A stretch of DNA of 64,000 bases from Anastatus disparis (GCA_017163975.1 JAFFSR010000136.1:7685501-7749500), one strand, 5' to 3'; shown: positions 1 to 13,852, counted from the first letter of the stretch. Numbers and translations: made by a program. Notes: a model not told the origin generated them from the letters alone.

Positions 1-3000
1 GAAACCAAATATTAAATTTAAAAATAAGTTATGTTTTGAATTTAAACAATGTATAAGATAAAAAATAAATATCTAAATTAAACCGTTTAACTTCTGATAC
101 AATCGAAATTCCAATTTCTTATAGATGCGGGTACAACTTTTAACTTCCAGCTCTGTATTATATCTGAACATGCCAATCTAAACATCAAAAATATATATCT
201 CTTTATCAATTCCAAAGATAATTTGACAAGACAAATTAATTTGAAAAAAGCCTATCTAGAAAAAAAACTTGTATTAATAAATTAACCAGGAGTGATTTAT
301 GAAGTTTTTTTAAATTGAATTAATCGTCATAAAAATGAAAATTACGATCATAAACTACAGTCATCTTGCTTATTGTACATCATAAATATTCAAGTGTTCA
401 ATAAGGGCGGTCTCTCCAATATGTACTTAATAAAAGTTTCGAACTAGCCTCACGAACGAAAACCACGTAGATAATTCAATTTTCTTTCTGCTCTCTATCT
501 TTCTCTCATGGTAGATAGAGAATGAGGGTTGTTTCGTTTAGTCTGTAGAAGACGCATATACATAGGGGTGGACATGGTAAAAGATCGACGACCGTAAAGT
601 CGTGGAGCCATGCAAACACACACCGCGAGATTAAAGGAAGCTTGGGTTATGTGTGCCCTGCCAAAGGCAGTTTGACGGCCATTGCTCGTCAACAACGACA
701 AAACCCAAATCACAGGGAATTATATTCCGTTTGATATCTTGATTAGCTGGGTGAAAATTTAATATTCTAGATTTATACAAGTTTTATTTTATAGTAAATA
801 AATAACATTTGAATATATTTGAAGGGGGAATAATATTAATTGTTAATATTTGGAAATATATTTAAAAAGCGTTGTTAATATTCCTTTTTTTGATTGATTT
901 GTAAAATATGACAATTTTGAATAATTTTGCTTAATTCGAAATGAAAATAATATTACTCAGCATTTGAATGGAACAAAAGCAGAGAATAAGAGTTTATTTT
1001 GGGATAATATTGATTATTCGACGCCCTTAGTTAACGCCGTTTCCATTTTCTTCTTCAGTCGTCTTTAGTCAAATAAAGAATAACTGATGCGCAAACTTTA
1101 ACATTTTTACGAAAATTGTTATTTCATTCGACATAAATTTAATGATTCTCATTATGAAAGCATTAGCAATGACAAAAATGGATAATTCATTTAAAATATT
1201 ATTATTTCTTTGTAAAAAGTTTTGTATGGCATTTCCATTGGAATTAATCTTAAATACAAACCAAAGAATAGAGAATTGGGCATCCTCTTGAGCTCAACAA
1301 TAATACATCTTAACATGTGGAATCTCTCTTTTTCTTTTTCTCCTTTTCTTTCCGTCGTAAAAGTACAAGCACAACATCATCGTGAATCCCTCTTCTGCTC
1401 CAACAAACCTCAATCGCATTTTCTTAAATTTCACATATCGTAGGCGCGACTGTATGCTCGAATCTTATGTACATATATATACATATACGGAGACGGAAGG
1501 ACAGAAAGACAAGATCCAAGAATAGGGATAGATAAAGGAAAGAGAAAGAGAGTGAGAGTGAAAGCGAAGCAAATCATTCATCAAGCAAATAATACCGACA
1601 ATGTTAGTGAGTCACATATGAAGCATCCGTATATTTGCGTGGTTTTCTTGTTTCTTGAATCAGTCACGCCACTACGTTAATATTCTAACGGGCAAATGTT
1701 ATATTGTGAAACGAGCGCTATATGCAGACCGCCACACATAACTTAAGTCTCTATGTAATCGCTCGTTTTTAAGTTGAGAAAATTTCGAATTAGAGTAAAT
1801 GTCGTCGCTATATTGCTTATGATGAGGATTCTTAATGACTTGCAAGCGAGATCGTAAAGCTCGGTTAATTCGATGATGTTGCATTGTAAAATTAAGTTGA
1901 AAAATAAAATAAAAAACATGAGTTGCATCATTTTTCGAAATATATATACATATATTTTTTTTTAATCGTCAAACGCATTTTATTATACTATATTTTAACT
2001 TCTAATTACGTTCTTCAATCAGCGTTATTACAAAGAAAACATCTACTTACATAACGACTTTAAAGAAATTAGTAAAACAGTAAACAAAAATGTATTAACG
2101 TTTAAAATAGCACAACAGTTTTTTCGAACAACTTTATTTAAGATTCATCAAAAGCAATTGTTGACTCGCTAATTTTATCTTGTAAAAATTACCATTTCGA
2201 ATTCCCAGAGGGGTGATTTAATAATGAACGAGGATCGTTATTCAACAAAAGAAGCGACTACGGGCCAATTAACGTGTAAATTTCAACATTACAATTGCTC
2301 TCAATGAGCGCATCGAATAAACCAAACTATATTTACTTACTGTCTACAGACGAGAAAAGGAATCCTAAAGGAAGAATAAAGAAAAAAATGCACATCATCG
2401 TCCAGATCTACACATTTCTTTTCCCTTCTCATCATACATGTAATTAGACACTCAGCTTTCAGCTCTAGAAATATAACACAGGCATACAATATCTTCCTTT
2501 TCTTACATATATATATTGTTCTGGAAATTATATCGAAACAAGAGCAATACCCTATACGAATATTTAGATATAAAGCGTGAATCTCCCCCTTTTTTTTTCT
2601 TCTTTCTATATTTCTGTGCATACATTCGAATCGTACACTCCTACACAGGACCCTTTTAGGAAAAATTGCATTTAGGGGGCTGTGCGTATATATAAACTTT
2701 GTAAATATCAAAGATGAGAAACTAAGCTACTTTGTATGTTAAGCAAAATTTTGAGTTTGTGTTTGTGTGTGTGTGTGCGTGTGTTTGTACGTCTGCGCAA
2801 GCATATATGTGTGAGTGTGTGTATACATAAGAAACAGCGAAAAAGGAAGTGACGATAAAGAGGGGAAGAAAAAGATCGCTAATTACGCGATATATGTGCA
2901 AGTCTAAGGGGGAAAAAAAGAAAGCATTTTCTCTTGAACTCACGTACTAAACACCAAATGTACATTGCGTGCCATTAATATTACTCCAGACATCAAAAGA

Positions 3001-3595
3001 AAAATGTAAGTGACTGTTTCAGTTTCTATAGGCAACCTTGCGTACTTTCCTTGGTCAATATTATTTCGGCGTGACGTTAATATGTGGAAATCTAAATACT
3101 GACCAATACACATATACACAACGTTGTTTGGATGGATTATAAGTTAAGATTAAGTCAATAGATTGGAATTTATTCGTCTAGTCGTAACGTTCTATTTTCA
3201 ACATATGGACCTGTTTGTTCCGCGTATTGTTTATTATTTTTCCTTTTCCATAACGAGGATTTTTACTAGAATACATCGTTTACATGACAATTTAGCATTT
3301 CAAACGCGTTGATTGATTGCTAGAATGAAAAGAATTTAATGTCAATTAAATTTTTATGCGGAAAAATATCATAAAATAAATGTTGACAATGCAAGTATTT
3401 CCAACATAATTTAAGGATTGCTTAGTTTTCTTCTGTGCGTCATATCATGATACGTTTACATTAAAAAATCTTATTTATAGAATTTAATGATGAAATTATG
3501 TCATATTTCTCATTATATTGTACTCAATCAATTAATATTTGACTTATTAAAACTTGCAAAAAAAAATAATAAATTGAAAATTTTCCAAATTTCAG
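1..3595. other. Intron or upstream flank, no gene seen
   Basis: AT-rich sequence ending in the acceptor of the first recognised exon. Less AT-rich patches lie at about 480-720, 1440-1640 and 2560-2940. Open frames here are short and low in complexity, and none combines coding-like composition with splice sites. A (GT)n-rich patch is listed separately. At least part must be intron, because the exon at 3596 begins with a split codon. Confidence 0.6.
2757..2826. repeat. (GT)n-rich microsatellite, interrupted
   Basis: Runs of GT with GC and TT interruptions, followed by a second short GTGTGT stretch. This is simple sequence only. Confidence 0.85.
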
Positions 3596-3850
3596 GCAAA
3601 TTATGGATAGGCGAAAGCGAAGTAACGTGGCGAAATGAACAAAGTCTCAAGCGTACATCGCCATTAAACGCATGTGCAACAACAACGACAACAACAACGA
3701 CATCACCAGTACAAGCAGGTGTTGGCAGTAGTAATAGTGGTCCAACTGTAACACACCCCCACCTGTCGCCCCCTACAGTCGCACCAGCGAACACTCCTGA
3801 TCTCAGAAGTCCATCTGCGCTTCATGTCAAACTTTTACGCGTATCGCCCG
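3596..3850 (+). CDS. Internal coding exon, Ser/Thr/Pro-rich, gene not recognised
   Basis: This 255-nt open segment is bounded by an acceptor (TTTCCAAATTTCAG, ending at 3595) and a consensus donor (GTAAGT from 3851). The first two bases complete a split codon and the last base, G, starts one, so the exon is phase 1 on both sides. The peptide begins K-L-W-I-G-E-S-E-V-T-W-R-N-E and then becomes low complexity. An eight-Thr run written mostly with ACA/ACG is followed by a Gly/Ser stretch and a Pro-rich tail. Proline-directed sites are frequent (TSP twice, LSP, NTP, RSP, VSP). The exon is clearly less AT-rich than the flanking DNA. I see no folded domain; the composition suits a disordered region of a nuclear regulator, which is inference. 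It splices in frame to the exon at 41854. Because its length is a multiple of three with symmetric phase, skipping it would not break the frame. An upstream exon is required and lies outside what I can recognise. Confidence 0.72.
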
Positions 3851-6114
3851 GTAAGTAGAAACATCCAAAAATTTTAATATCACAATTTTTTATAAGCAGA
3901 TAAGTTAAAAAATTAAGGTAATTTACAGTTTGGATACGCTAATCTCTACGTACGCATTCGGTACGATTTTTTCATGGATACAATTTTTTGTGTAGGAATA
4001 ATTATGCTTTTGATAAAAGATTTAATATAACAAATCAAATTAAAATACTTGAATAGTTTGAAATTTTAATCTTGGTTTTATGCATAATTGGACATCAACA
4101 ATTGAAAGACAATTATTTGCGAATTGCTTTTTTTCGATAAATAATCTCTTTTTTACATTTACACTGGTCATTAATTACAATATATAAGTAAAACTTGATT
4201 TAAATAGTCGTTAAATAACCATTAATTAATATTAAAGAAACTGTAGATTTAAAAGACCAAGCATCTAGATCATTTAGTTTAGCGCGATATAAATCTTTTT
4301 ATTGCACGTTTCATCGAAAAGCGCCAACCGCCTCGCGTAATATCTTACGTTGTAATATGTATATAACAGTATAAGCCCCTAAGGCTTAAAGATATATCTA
4401 ACCAAAATAAATATCGATCCTCTTTCTTTCTCTCTCTCTTTCTCTTTCGCGAGAGCGCGCTTCTTTCTCACTCCGGAAGAAGTTCCCTCGCGGCAATCTT
4501 TAAAAAAGACGGAAGCTTTAACTTTCTCTTTCCTTTTTAGTTTGCTTAAACAAACAGCCCTAAGGACATTATACATACAAATGCATCGTTGGCCGGGGAT
4601 CTCCAGAAAAATTTTATCTTATACCAGAGAACTTGATCACTCGCTATCTTTCTCATTTCACTTTCTTATAGTCTTTCGTTCTTCCTTTTTTTTCTTTTCT
4701 TTTTCTTATAGCGAAGAGGAAGATAAAGAAAAGAAAGAAGAGAAGAAGGGCTAAAGCACTCTACAGGCATGTTTAATGCATCGTTCAAACATTTCCATGT
4801 CAAACATCGCCTTTGACTCGCGGAATTTAAAACCCGCTACTTCGCCTCAGCCTCTCTTATTCCGATCTCTTTTTCTTTATGCGTAGGGCTATCTCATCTT
4901 TGAGTTAGTCGTTTTGAAGGAAGACCACTCTCTTATATGTATATATAACCCAAGACTTTTTTATTTATATGTATAGTTTACTCGATTGATGGAAAAAAGG
5001 CCAGAATATTTTATGTTTAAATTCAGTAGTCACAGAGAAAATTTTCTTTTGGTATTTGAATAATTGTTTAAATTTTTTACACAGTATTCATTCTATAAAT
5101 TAAAATAATAAATTTTGTAAGGTATGGTAGTAATAATATAAAAACAGTATTACTTTTTTTAAAATAAATAATTATAAAAATAAAAGAAATCAATAAATTT
5201 AAATAAAAATAATTTTTATGCTTAAATTTATCAGTCTATGGTTGAAGAAAAAAAAAGAAAGAAATAAATCGATTAGCAAAGAGTTGGCGTAATTGATTTA
5301 GTAGTCGTTTCGGTTGTTACGAAAGAAAAGAAAGTGCATCGGGTGTCTCTTAAAAAGTAATCTTCAAAGTCGTCCGACTGTGTAACGTTAGTACTGTCGC
5401 GTGTAAATTACTCTTGTCCTGTAGAAGAAGACCCTTTTCTTTTCTGTCTCGATGTACTTCTCTCTTGGGACGATCACTTCTTCTTTTTCTTCTTTTTTTT
5501 TCTCCTTGTGAGAACAAAAAAGAAAGAAAAAATAAAGAAAAGAGAACATTCCACTTGGTTGGAGGTATTTAAATTCCGTTTACTCAAGTAGCTTTTGCGT
5601 GAACCAAATGTTTTTTTTTGTCGCAGACTGGAATATATTTGAGGTAGTATAATTTAAATACTTTGAAATAAAAATAAATTTTTTGGAATTTTAATTAATG
5701 AATCATTAATGCTTTTTTCAAATTTAAATTTATTTTATTACACGTTTTTTTAATTTTCAAATAATTAATTTTCTTTGTTCTGTTTACATGTCGCATTTAT
5801 TTTTTATCAATAACGACAACTAAATAATGAGCATCATTATTTTTAATTCTATTTTCAATAATGAAATCCAGATTATCGCTGAACCTGTCAAAAAATACTT
5901 GCACTTCATTTTTTTCCCTAAAAAAATGTAATAACTAGACTCAATATTATCAATCAAACTGTTTTCATTTCATTAGCCAATGAAATATCATCTTATACGA
6001 TAATCCAGTGTTAAGTTAATATAAGCGGCAAAACTCCTACATGTATTATACGTGAAATGAATGTTCTACATATAGGAAAGGGGTTGACTAAAAGAAAAGA
6101 AAGAAAGAAAAAAC

Positions 6115-6133
6115 ATATATATATATATATATA
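6115..6133. repeat. (TA)n microsatellite
   Basis: An uninterrupted TA run of about nine units inside the intron. Confidence 0.85.
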
Positions 6134-7328
6134 CGTGATAGAGAAAAGGGGTGACATGAAATATTAGCTACATAGATTTCAACTATTATTGCTGAGTGTA
6201 AAACACGGCGACATTTGGCGCTAAATCGATCAAGGGAAACTGTACCGGGTGCTTTGCTGCTGGACTCGAGAGAGGGTTGCCTTGGCTATTCGTAAAAAAA
6301 AATAAATACGATCTTATTCTATCGCTATTTCTTTTTCTCTAAAAAAGAAAAGCTGTGAAATGACGGGAAACACATACTTTTCTACTTAAACTGTCACCTA
6401 CGCCTTTCTCGCTTGTTTTATCAAATCTAATCTTTTTTATTCTGCTTTAATTTAAGAAAAATTTCGTATATAGCTTGAGGTAGTAGTTGCGTGAATAACT
6501 TGGATATTTGGTTATTTATAATGTGAAAAGATATATGCCTAAAGAGAGATCTTATCTTTTGTGGAATTGAATTCTGATTTACAAGCTCAAGATTTCCTTG
6601 GTTGCCAAAAATTTCATATACTTATGATAAGCAAGAGAAATTATTTTTTTTTTCATTTGAAAATAAATATTATCTGTTAATAAATAATATCTTTTTAAAG
6701 AAGTTTCGTTTTATTATTTAAAACACATTTTCAAAAAACTTCTTATACAATACAATTTGAAAAAATTTATTATAATCGACCTAGTCATATAATTAAAAAT
6801 CGGCCAGATCAAAAGCTTGATTAATTTAATTACTAGAATTATTAAAATTTTCTAAAAGTATACAGTTTGTTAATGGATAGTTTTCACTAACTTGTAAAAT
6901 TCAGATATTAATGAAAAACTATTAAAATAATAATAAGTTGAATGATAATCTTAGATAATGACAAACTTTCACACTTATTTAGTTAACTTCATTTTCACTT
7001 AGCGCCGATCGAAAATTATCTCAAGCCTCTTAACATCCATTAACGACAAATCAATTTAAACTTTCATAATTCTCATCATCACGTTTAATTTTTCTTTCTT
7101 TTTTTTTCTTCTTTACGGTGACTTATAACCAACTCATCATATACCAATCTCATCAATATTAAAACACAACCTAAAAAAAAGAGAGAAAGAGAAAAAAAAC
7201 TTCTCATCATTTTAAAAGACGCCATTTTACAGGAAGAGCCTGTACAACATCGACGTATCAATTTCGATGGTAATTTATCACGCGCAAGAGACCTCGCGTT
7301 CGTTCGAATAATTAACGGATTACAAGTC

Positions 7329-7366
7329 GAGAGAGAAAGAAAGATAAAGAGAGAGAGAGAGAGAGA
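7329..7366. repeat. (GA)n microsatellite
   Basis: A purine tract with GAGAGA runs broken by AAAGAAAGATAAA. It is one of many GA/CT tracts in the window, and such tracts can be GAGA-factor sites in insects. Confidence 0.8.
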
Positions 7367-10300
7367 TGCTTGGCTATGCTCGCGTGCTGTAAAAGAGGCG
7401 GCGCAACATTTTTCAGATTATAATTTTAGATATAACGCGCGGCAGCTTCTCTCTCTCTTTTTCTCTCCCGGTGCTGCTAGTATGTAGGCAAATTGAGGTG
7501 AGATTGGAGGTCAGAGTCGCGCCTTGCATATATACACACATACACATACGTACAAGTATATATTATATTCATGCTTTTATATACGAGGCTCGTTAATAAG
7601 GAGAACTTTAGTGTAGTAGTCTTATAGGATCTATAAGTAAAAATAAAAAAAAAGCTATATAGGTATTAAACGAGATATATCCTTATTTATTACTTCTATC
7701 AGTTGAAATTTCAGCTATAGAGAGATTTATCGATATGTAAAGGGTTAAAGTTATCTGGTTAAACAGAAATTTTGACTTTTTTTGCCTTTTTCTTTAATTT
7801 TGTTAGTTAACTTTAAACAAATTTTAAATTTTCGTTGAGTTATTAATGTACTTTAGTATTTAATATAGCGTTGTAAAATTTCAAAATTTTCTCGATAATA
7901 CATATGTTAAGGTATGGTTATTAAGTTGGTTTATCTTTCGACGCTCGTTTAATAATTTCTTTTTTCTTATTCGATTTCTAAACGTATTCATTAAATTGGT
8001 AAATAAAATTTAATTTTTGAATTATCCCCCGCTAAACTATATAATTAGACCATTTTAACGTTATTATCATTCCTCGTTGGAAAATCATTTTTTCGAACGT
8101 TAATAATTTACTGATAACCATCCTATAATTAATATTGAAAAGAAAAACTTTTTTCTATATTAATAGAAGAAATATTTTCTGCGATTGAAGTTTATTTTCA
8201 TAGGATGTAACTTACGTACACGAGATATATTTATACATTTAATTGGGCTATAGCAAAAGTCGATCGATGTAAGTTATAGATGAAAATAACTCTATCATTA
8301 CTTTTAGTTAAAGAAATGTCGATGCTAACTGATTACAGAGAGTTTTCTGACACTATGCAATCTACGTGTGTATACACTCTATTAACATTCATCATTATAT
8401 GCAAAAATCGCACAGTCACGATTGTTTCTTTTACACTTTGTACGCGATGGATAATATTAAAATGATGATTTTAAATGTAATAACTTAGAGAAACAAGAAA
8501 TGAAGAAGGAAATATTTTACAATTTCATTAGACAATGTAAATAAAAAGTAATGCGAATTAACGTCCAAGATAACAAATATTTTTATTACTGAGATATTAA
8601 AGTTTAAGTTAACATCAAATTAATTTAAACAAACTGACGACTATTATATATCGTGTATATGTAACCTATTCCCTCATCGTAATCGTTTATAACATGGATC
8701 GGGGCAAATAACCCATCAACCTCTAAACGCAATGTTCAATGAAAAAAAAGAGAAAAAAAAAACATCTTCATACCGCGTCAAACTACAAAATTGCATCTTC
8801 TCTACACAAGAAACAAAGAAATCGTTTATCCACAAAACCTAACAAAATGTATACATAGTTATAAACGCACATCTACTGTGTAACGTAGATGTGTCTGTGT
8901 ATTAGTTGCAAAGATAACATTAAAATAAAATTATCCATGAAGATTGTTCATTTTATATATATGTACAATTACCTTTAGCGTATACGCAAGGCGCTAAAAA
9001 AGTGAGATACGCCAAAGGTATATGAGCAACCTTTTTAATAAGAAGTCGCGCGCGCGCGTGTGTATGCGCGTTGCTTGATGCATTTTATCTTTACCGATAT
9101 TTTCGCCCTGGCTCTCTTGTGTGTCTAGAGAAAGAATGAGAAAAGAAAAGAAAAAAGAAAGAAAAACAAAAAAAGATAGAAAACGTTGAGACCTGGCATA
9201 TACCCAAGAAGGAACCTTAACGTGATTATTATAAAGTCAATACGTTGCTAACTCATCAGCTGAGCTCCGCCCTCTAACAGCCCTGGTAATATGTATACCG
9301 GTAAAGCTCAAGTTAAGAAACAAAAAGAAAAAAAAAGGAATCGGTTACGCTTATATCAGTATATACAAGCCCTTTCTTTCTCTTCTTTCTTCCTTAACAT
9401 TTTGCTCGTACTCGGGGTATAGATAAAACGTAATACAGAGTAAAAATGAAGAAAAAAATGAGAAAAAAGTTAAAAAAAAAAGGAGTACACAAGCTGGCCT
9501 TTCAGTTGGTTATAGAGGTATCTGTTATATGTACGTTATGGGGTCCACGTGCATATAACGCGTTATTACAGTCACGAAGAGAAAGAGAAAGAAAGAGAGA
9601 GAGAGGGAGCTTTTGATTTTTTGACTTGTTATAATACTCTTAGGTTAAAGCATCCTATCCTCTTTTTCTTACTCTATCATGGAATGAACGTATGGACTGT
9701 TATCTCGCGCCATCGTATAACATTTTACCTATGCGCCTGGTTGATTCTATACCTTTAAAAACATTTACTTTTTTTTTGCTTTTTCTCTTTTTCATCAAAG
9801 CTTTTATACGAGAGGATCGAAGAGAAAATTTATTATAATATTGCGAAAATTGCGTATACCGTCAATGGAACTACATGGTATTAACAAGTAATTTAACGAT
9901 GTGCCTTTAGTATACTAAAATGAATTGATGCTTTTTGGTTTTCCATACTATATAGATGAATTTAATTAATCAGAAAGTTAGTTTCATATTTTATACGCTG
10001 ATGCATTTTTATTATTTTCTCTCTTTTTATTTTTAAAGAAAAAATTTATGTGTAGATTATAATTTATGAGCATGTACTATATTATGAAATTAAAATAGGA
10101 TTTAATTTTAATAAGGTTTAATAAATATTATAAGCATCAATAGATCTATCAGTTTATGTAAAAAAAAACAACAAAATTTTGAATCTTGTTACTATACTTT
10201 TATTTTCGTTCCTAAAAAAAGAACAAACAACAATTAAATTTATATATCACGCATTGCTTTTCTAACCATAACTCTTTATCTTCTTGCCTACTCTAACTAT

Positions 10301-12840
10301 CCAAAAGTCATTTTTAATTTTTCCTTTTTCTTTCTCTCAATTACCTATCTTGTAAGGTTCAAGGCAACATAAATTTCTAAAACACATGTATAAAGCGCGT
10401 TTCTCGCGCCCGCGCTTTCTCAAACCGTTTTAAGTTCGAGCAGCACCGATATTATAAACTCTTGTATTCACTACCGCTTATATAAGTAATATGAAAAAAA
10501 AAGCTTGTATAAGGTCTATATGGCATCGATGATATATCGTTAGTTAAGAAGAGTAAAGGGTACATATATATACATAGAGAAGGAAAGAGAGAAAGATAGA
10601 GGAAAGACGCTCGTGGCTTTTATATATACCTTCCGCTCTCTGTACGGGATATTAATGGAGGATTAATCCGTAAGATCATACTGTACAGCTTAATCGTGAA
10701 AAGGTTTATGTATATGTATAGAGAAAGAAAAGGCTTAACGGCTAGGAATGTATACAACTTGTATATTAAGTGAGATAAGACCTGTAATTGCTAAGGATGA
10801 CTTTCTTTCTAGAGCTTTTTGCTAATGTCAAATTTTCGTTTTTTTTTTACTTTTAAAGAAAATATTTTTATGTTTGCTTTCTTCTTTGTTGATCGATTGA
10901 TTTTTTAATTTTATAGCTTTACTTTTTGTATTATAATATTAAATTTTATATGGTTATTTTGCTATAAAAATTTTATGGAGCAATTTTTAAAATTAAAATT
11001 TCTACGGGAACGTTGAAGAGTTCAAAGTTCATCTTATAATTATTAAATTTTCTTATCCAATTTTCAGTTTATATTTATGTATACATGCATGAATTAATTT
11101 ATTTCCATTCGTCTTCCATATAAATTAAAAAAAAAATTACTGCCTTGCATATTGAACCCAAAGAAAAAAATTCTCTTCGATAAATCTAGAAAATCATTAG
11201 AAAAAAAAGGAAGCCATTCGAAAAATTAACTTTATGCACTCACGAAAATTAACGGCTTACCATAAAATTACGAAGATATTAAAATATATGAACCTTTTGC
11301 AATGTTTCATGTGTACATAAAAAAATTGTATATTAAACAAGTTTAACGAAGAGCTCGAATATTCATTTCGAGAGCATATAACTTGAAGTTTACTTGACAA
11401 ATTATGTTGTTATATTATATATATATATATAAAATATAAGGAACAGCATAAACCGGATTTTACTAAAGATGACGGAAGTCATCGATGTATTATGAGTTGT
11501 TCACGAGAAATGAGAGTATCAAGAGGTCAAGTCTTGTCTGGACTACATATATAAACTTGTAGGTATTATATCCAAAAAGCTGTTGGACGAGTTCCTTTTA
11601 GTCGAAGTAATTTCTGTCCTCCCTTCTTTCCTTCCTTCTTGTAACTTCTCTTTTTTTTATTCTTCATAATGCCTTTCCCTTTCAACAGTGCATCCTTTAA
11701 GTTTATTCACAAAAAAAGAAATCTTGTTTAACGTTGCACCTGCTTGTATTCTTTTCAAGAAATTTATTATTCTATTTTTTTGAAATTTTATTAGATGCTC
11801 GTTTTGATAGTTTTCGGAATCAGTTCATAGAACAAAATTACAATTAATACTACAAGTAATTGATTAATATTAAAAATAAAGATATTGTGTATTATTTTTC
11901 AAATAAATTAGTCAAATATATTTTGCAATATTTAGTTTAATTTAAATTATCACTTTTAACTAAAACTATTTAGAATTTTCATAGATTATTATTAACCATA
12001 AACTTGTATATAATAAACATTTCAAGAAATAAAAATATTAAAAAGCCCAAACCTTTTTCTAAAAGCAACCACTTAATTTAATAAAGCTCTAAATGGAACG
12101 CGCCAAGAAGAAAAATGGTTAAACGAAAAAAAAAAAATTCGCGAGGGTTAGAAACGAATGTTGTCGTCGTCGTCTTCGGCATCTATATACGAGGTCAAAG
12201 GTTAAGCGTCGTGATTGAGTCTTGAGCTAATATATACACACACATACATATAGCGGGGGCCGCCCTTTTTTTTGACAAGCCTTCTTTTCCTTATTTCGTT
12301 TGGATTTTATATATACACATAAGAGAGCGCAAGTTAAGGAAAAAGTAAGCGTGATGCAATTTAAACCATAATGCTTGACTTTAAATTGAAAAGATTGCCC
12401 CGAGGGATGAATACGAGGGAGCTGATCTTTGCTTTTGTGTATACATACATACTCGATGTATATATGATGATAATGATGATGATGGCGGTTTACAAAGATT
12501 GGATGGCTTGTATTATAGTTTAAGTTTACTTATATTTTTCGACTGATTTTATTTAAACTTATGTTATGCAAGATTTGTTACTTTAAATTGACAAATAAAT
12601 AAATGATAATGTTTATGTTTATTTAAGTTTACAAAAATTTTCGTAAATAATTTGGAAAAGTATTTAATAAAATTTTAATTAATATAAAGATTTTATATAT
12701 TTTTATTTACAAAAAATTTATCCCTAACAGAAAAATGGAAAAAACCAATGATAATTTTTTTTTTCTAACGGCGTGCGCAAAATTCGATTTCATGTACCCG
12801 TTTGCGTACATAAAATATCATATTATGAGACGCATTTGTT

Positions 12841-13080
12841 TAGCGTGCGTAAAATGAATCGAGCGTGCGTAAAATGATTTCAGCGTGCGTAAAATGATTT
12901 TAGCGTGCGTAAAATGATTTGAGCGTGCGTAAAATGATTTCAGCGTGCGTAAAATGATTTCAGCGTGCGTAAAATGATTTGAGCGTGCGTAAAATGATTT
13001 CAGCGTGCGTAAAATGATTTGAGCGTGCGTAAAATGATTTCAGCGTGCGTAAAATGATTTGAACGTGCGTAAAATGATTT
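12841..13080. repeat. 20-bp tandem satellite, 12 units
   Basis: Exactly twelve 20-bp units with consensus AGCGTGCGTAAAATGATTT plus one variable leading base. The first base cycles among T, G and C (t g c t g c c g c g c g), and the remaining 19 bases are almost invariant. Only the first unit (AATC end) and the last unit (GAACG) deviate. There are no spacers. The unit closely matches the left terminal repeat of the surrounding element. Confidence 0.95.
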
Positions 13081-13369
13081 CATCTAAAAAAAATTTTTTT
13101 AATTTTTAAAGTATTATATTTCAGGAACTATACATCATAACAGACATTTATACATCTCATTTGAAAGCTCTTGTGGTGCTCTTTTTAAAGTGCTATGTAC
13201 AATTTTTTTCGCGATACGTGAACTCTCTTATTAATTAATCTTAGAGTTAATCATTTAAATAATTTCTTATTTATTGTTTTAAAGAGGGGGAGGGAATTCT
13301 CAATTATTATTTTAATAATACATTTTGATGGAATTTTAATTTGAGAGCTATCCTTGTCTAACTGAGATT

Positions 13370-13646
13370 TTTGTTATTTACTCAAGTATTAATCGGTGAA
13401 TCTGCAAATTAAAAGTTGAGCGCAATAGATATTATTATTACAAATATTTATGCACAAGAAGAAAAAATCTATCGCTTTGTTTTTGAGAAAAGTAAGTAAC
13501 GCGAAAAAACTTTGGCGTTACTTACTTTTCTCAAAAACAAAGCGGTAGATTTTTTTTTCTTGTGCATAGATGTTCATAATAATAATATCTATTGCGCTCA
13601 ACTTTTAATTTGAAGATACACCGATTAATACTGAGTAAATAACAAA
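13370..13646. repeat. 277-bp near-perfect inverted repeat (hairpin)
   Basis: The left arm, 13370-13502, and right arm, 13515-13646, are reverse complements with few mismatches over about 132 bases. They are separated by only 12 bases (13503-13514). The arms begin TTTGTTATTTACTC and end at GTAACGC. Transcribed in either direction, this forms a long double-stranded RNA. It resembles a foldback element or MITE nested inside the larger element. Confidence 0.9.
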
Positions 13647-13746
13647 CAACTCAATTGTTACTCGGTCGATATCAGGTTCTACTCCGGCTTGCCGTTGATG
13701 GTTTTATTAATTTTATTTTTATATTAGTAATATTATTTAGTTTTTT

Positions 13747-13843
13747 GGAGGAGGGGCGCTGCCCCTGAACCCCCCGGCAGGGGCTTTGCCCCCTGCACCC
13801 CACCGGGGCTCCGCCCTGGACCCCGTCCTGCGCCCCGACCTCG
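13747..13843. repeat. GC-rich module of three iterated short hairpins
   Basis: An island of very high GC content in an AT-rich intron. Three stems share the same sides: GGGGC-GCT-GCCCC at 13753-13765, GGGGC-TTT-GCCCC at 13780-13792, and GGGGC-TCC-GCCC at 13805-13816. Each is followed by CTGNACCCC. The modules are spaced 27 and 25 bp apart, and a degenerate fourth copy may follow. Confidence 0.85.
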
Positions 13844-13852
13844 ACTACCTCT

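Larger units (their letters stand above)
3851..12750. other. Intron 1, 5' part: no gene seen
   Basis: This is the first part of the roughly 38-kb interval between the two internal exons. AT-rich stretches alternate with CT/GA-rich patches, for example 4421-4450, 4690-4750, 7329-7366 and 9590-9612. No open frame here has both usable splice sites and coding-like composition. TA runs occur at 6115-6133 and 11417-11432, and a GATGAT run near 12467-12483. Confidence 0.6.

Noticed and set aside
2337..2711. 124-codon minus-strand open frame
   Set aside because: The peptide has no domain pattern and the frame has no consistent splice boundaries.
6475..6490. let-7-like string TTGAGGTAGTAGTT
   Set aside because: It matches the let-7 seed, but no complementary arm is nearby to form a precursor hairpin and the 3' half differs. 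A similar short match at about 5640 is likewise chance.
12841..13080. Tandem array as a possible CRISPR
   Set aside because: The units are contiguous with no spacers and the context is eukaryotic. It is a minisatellite.
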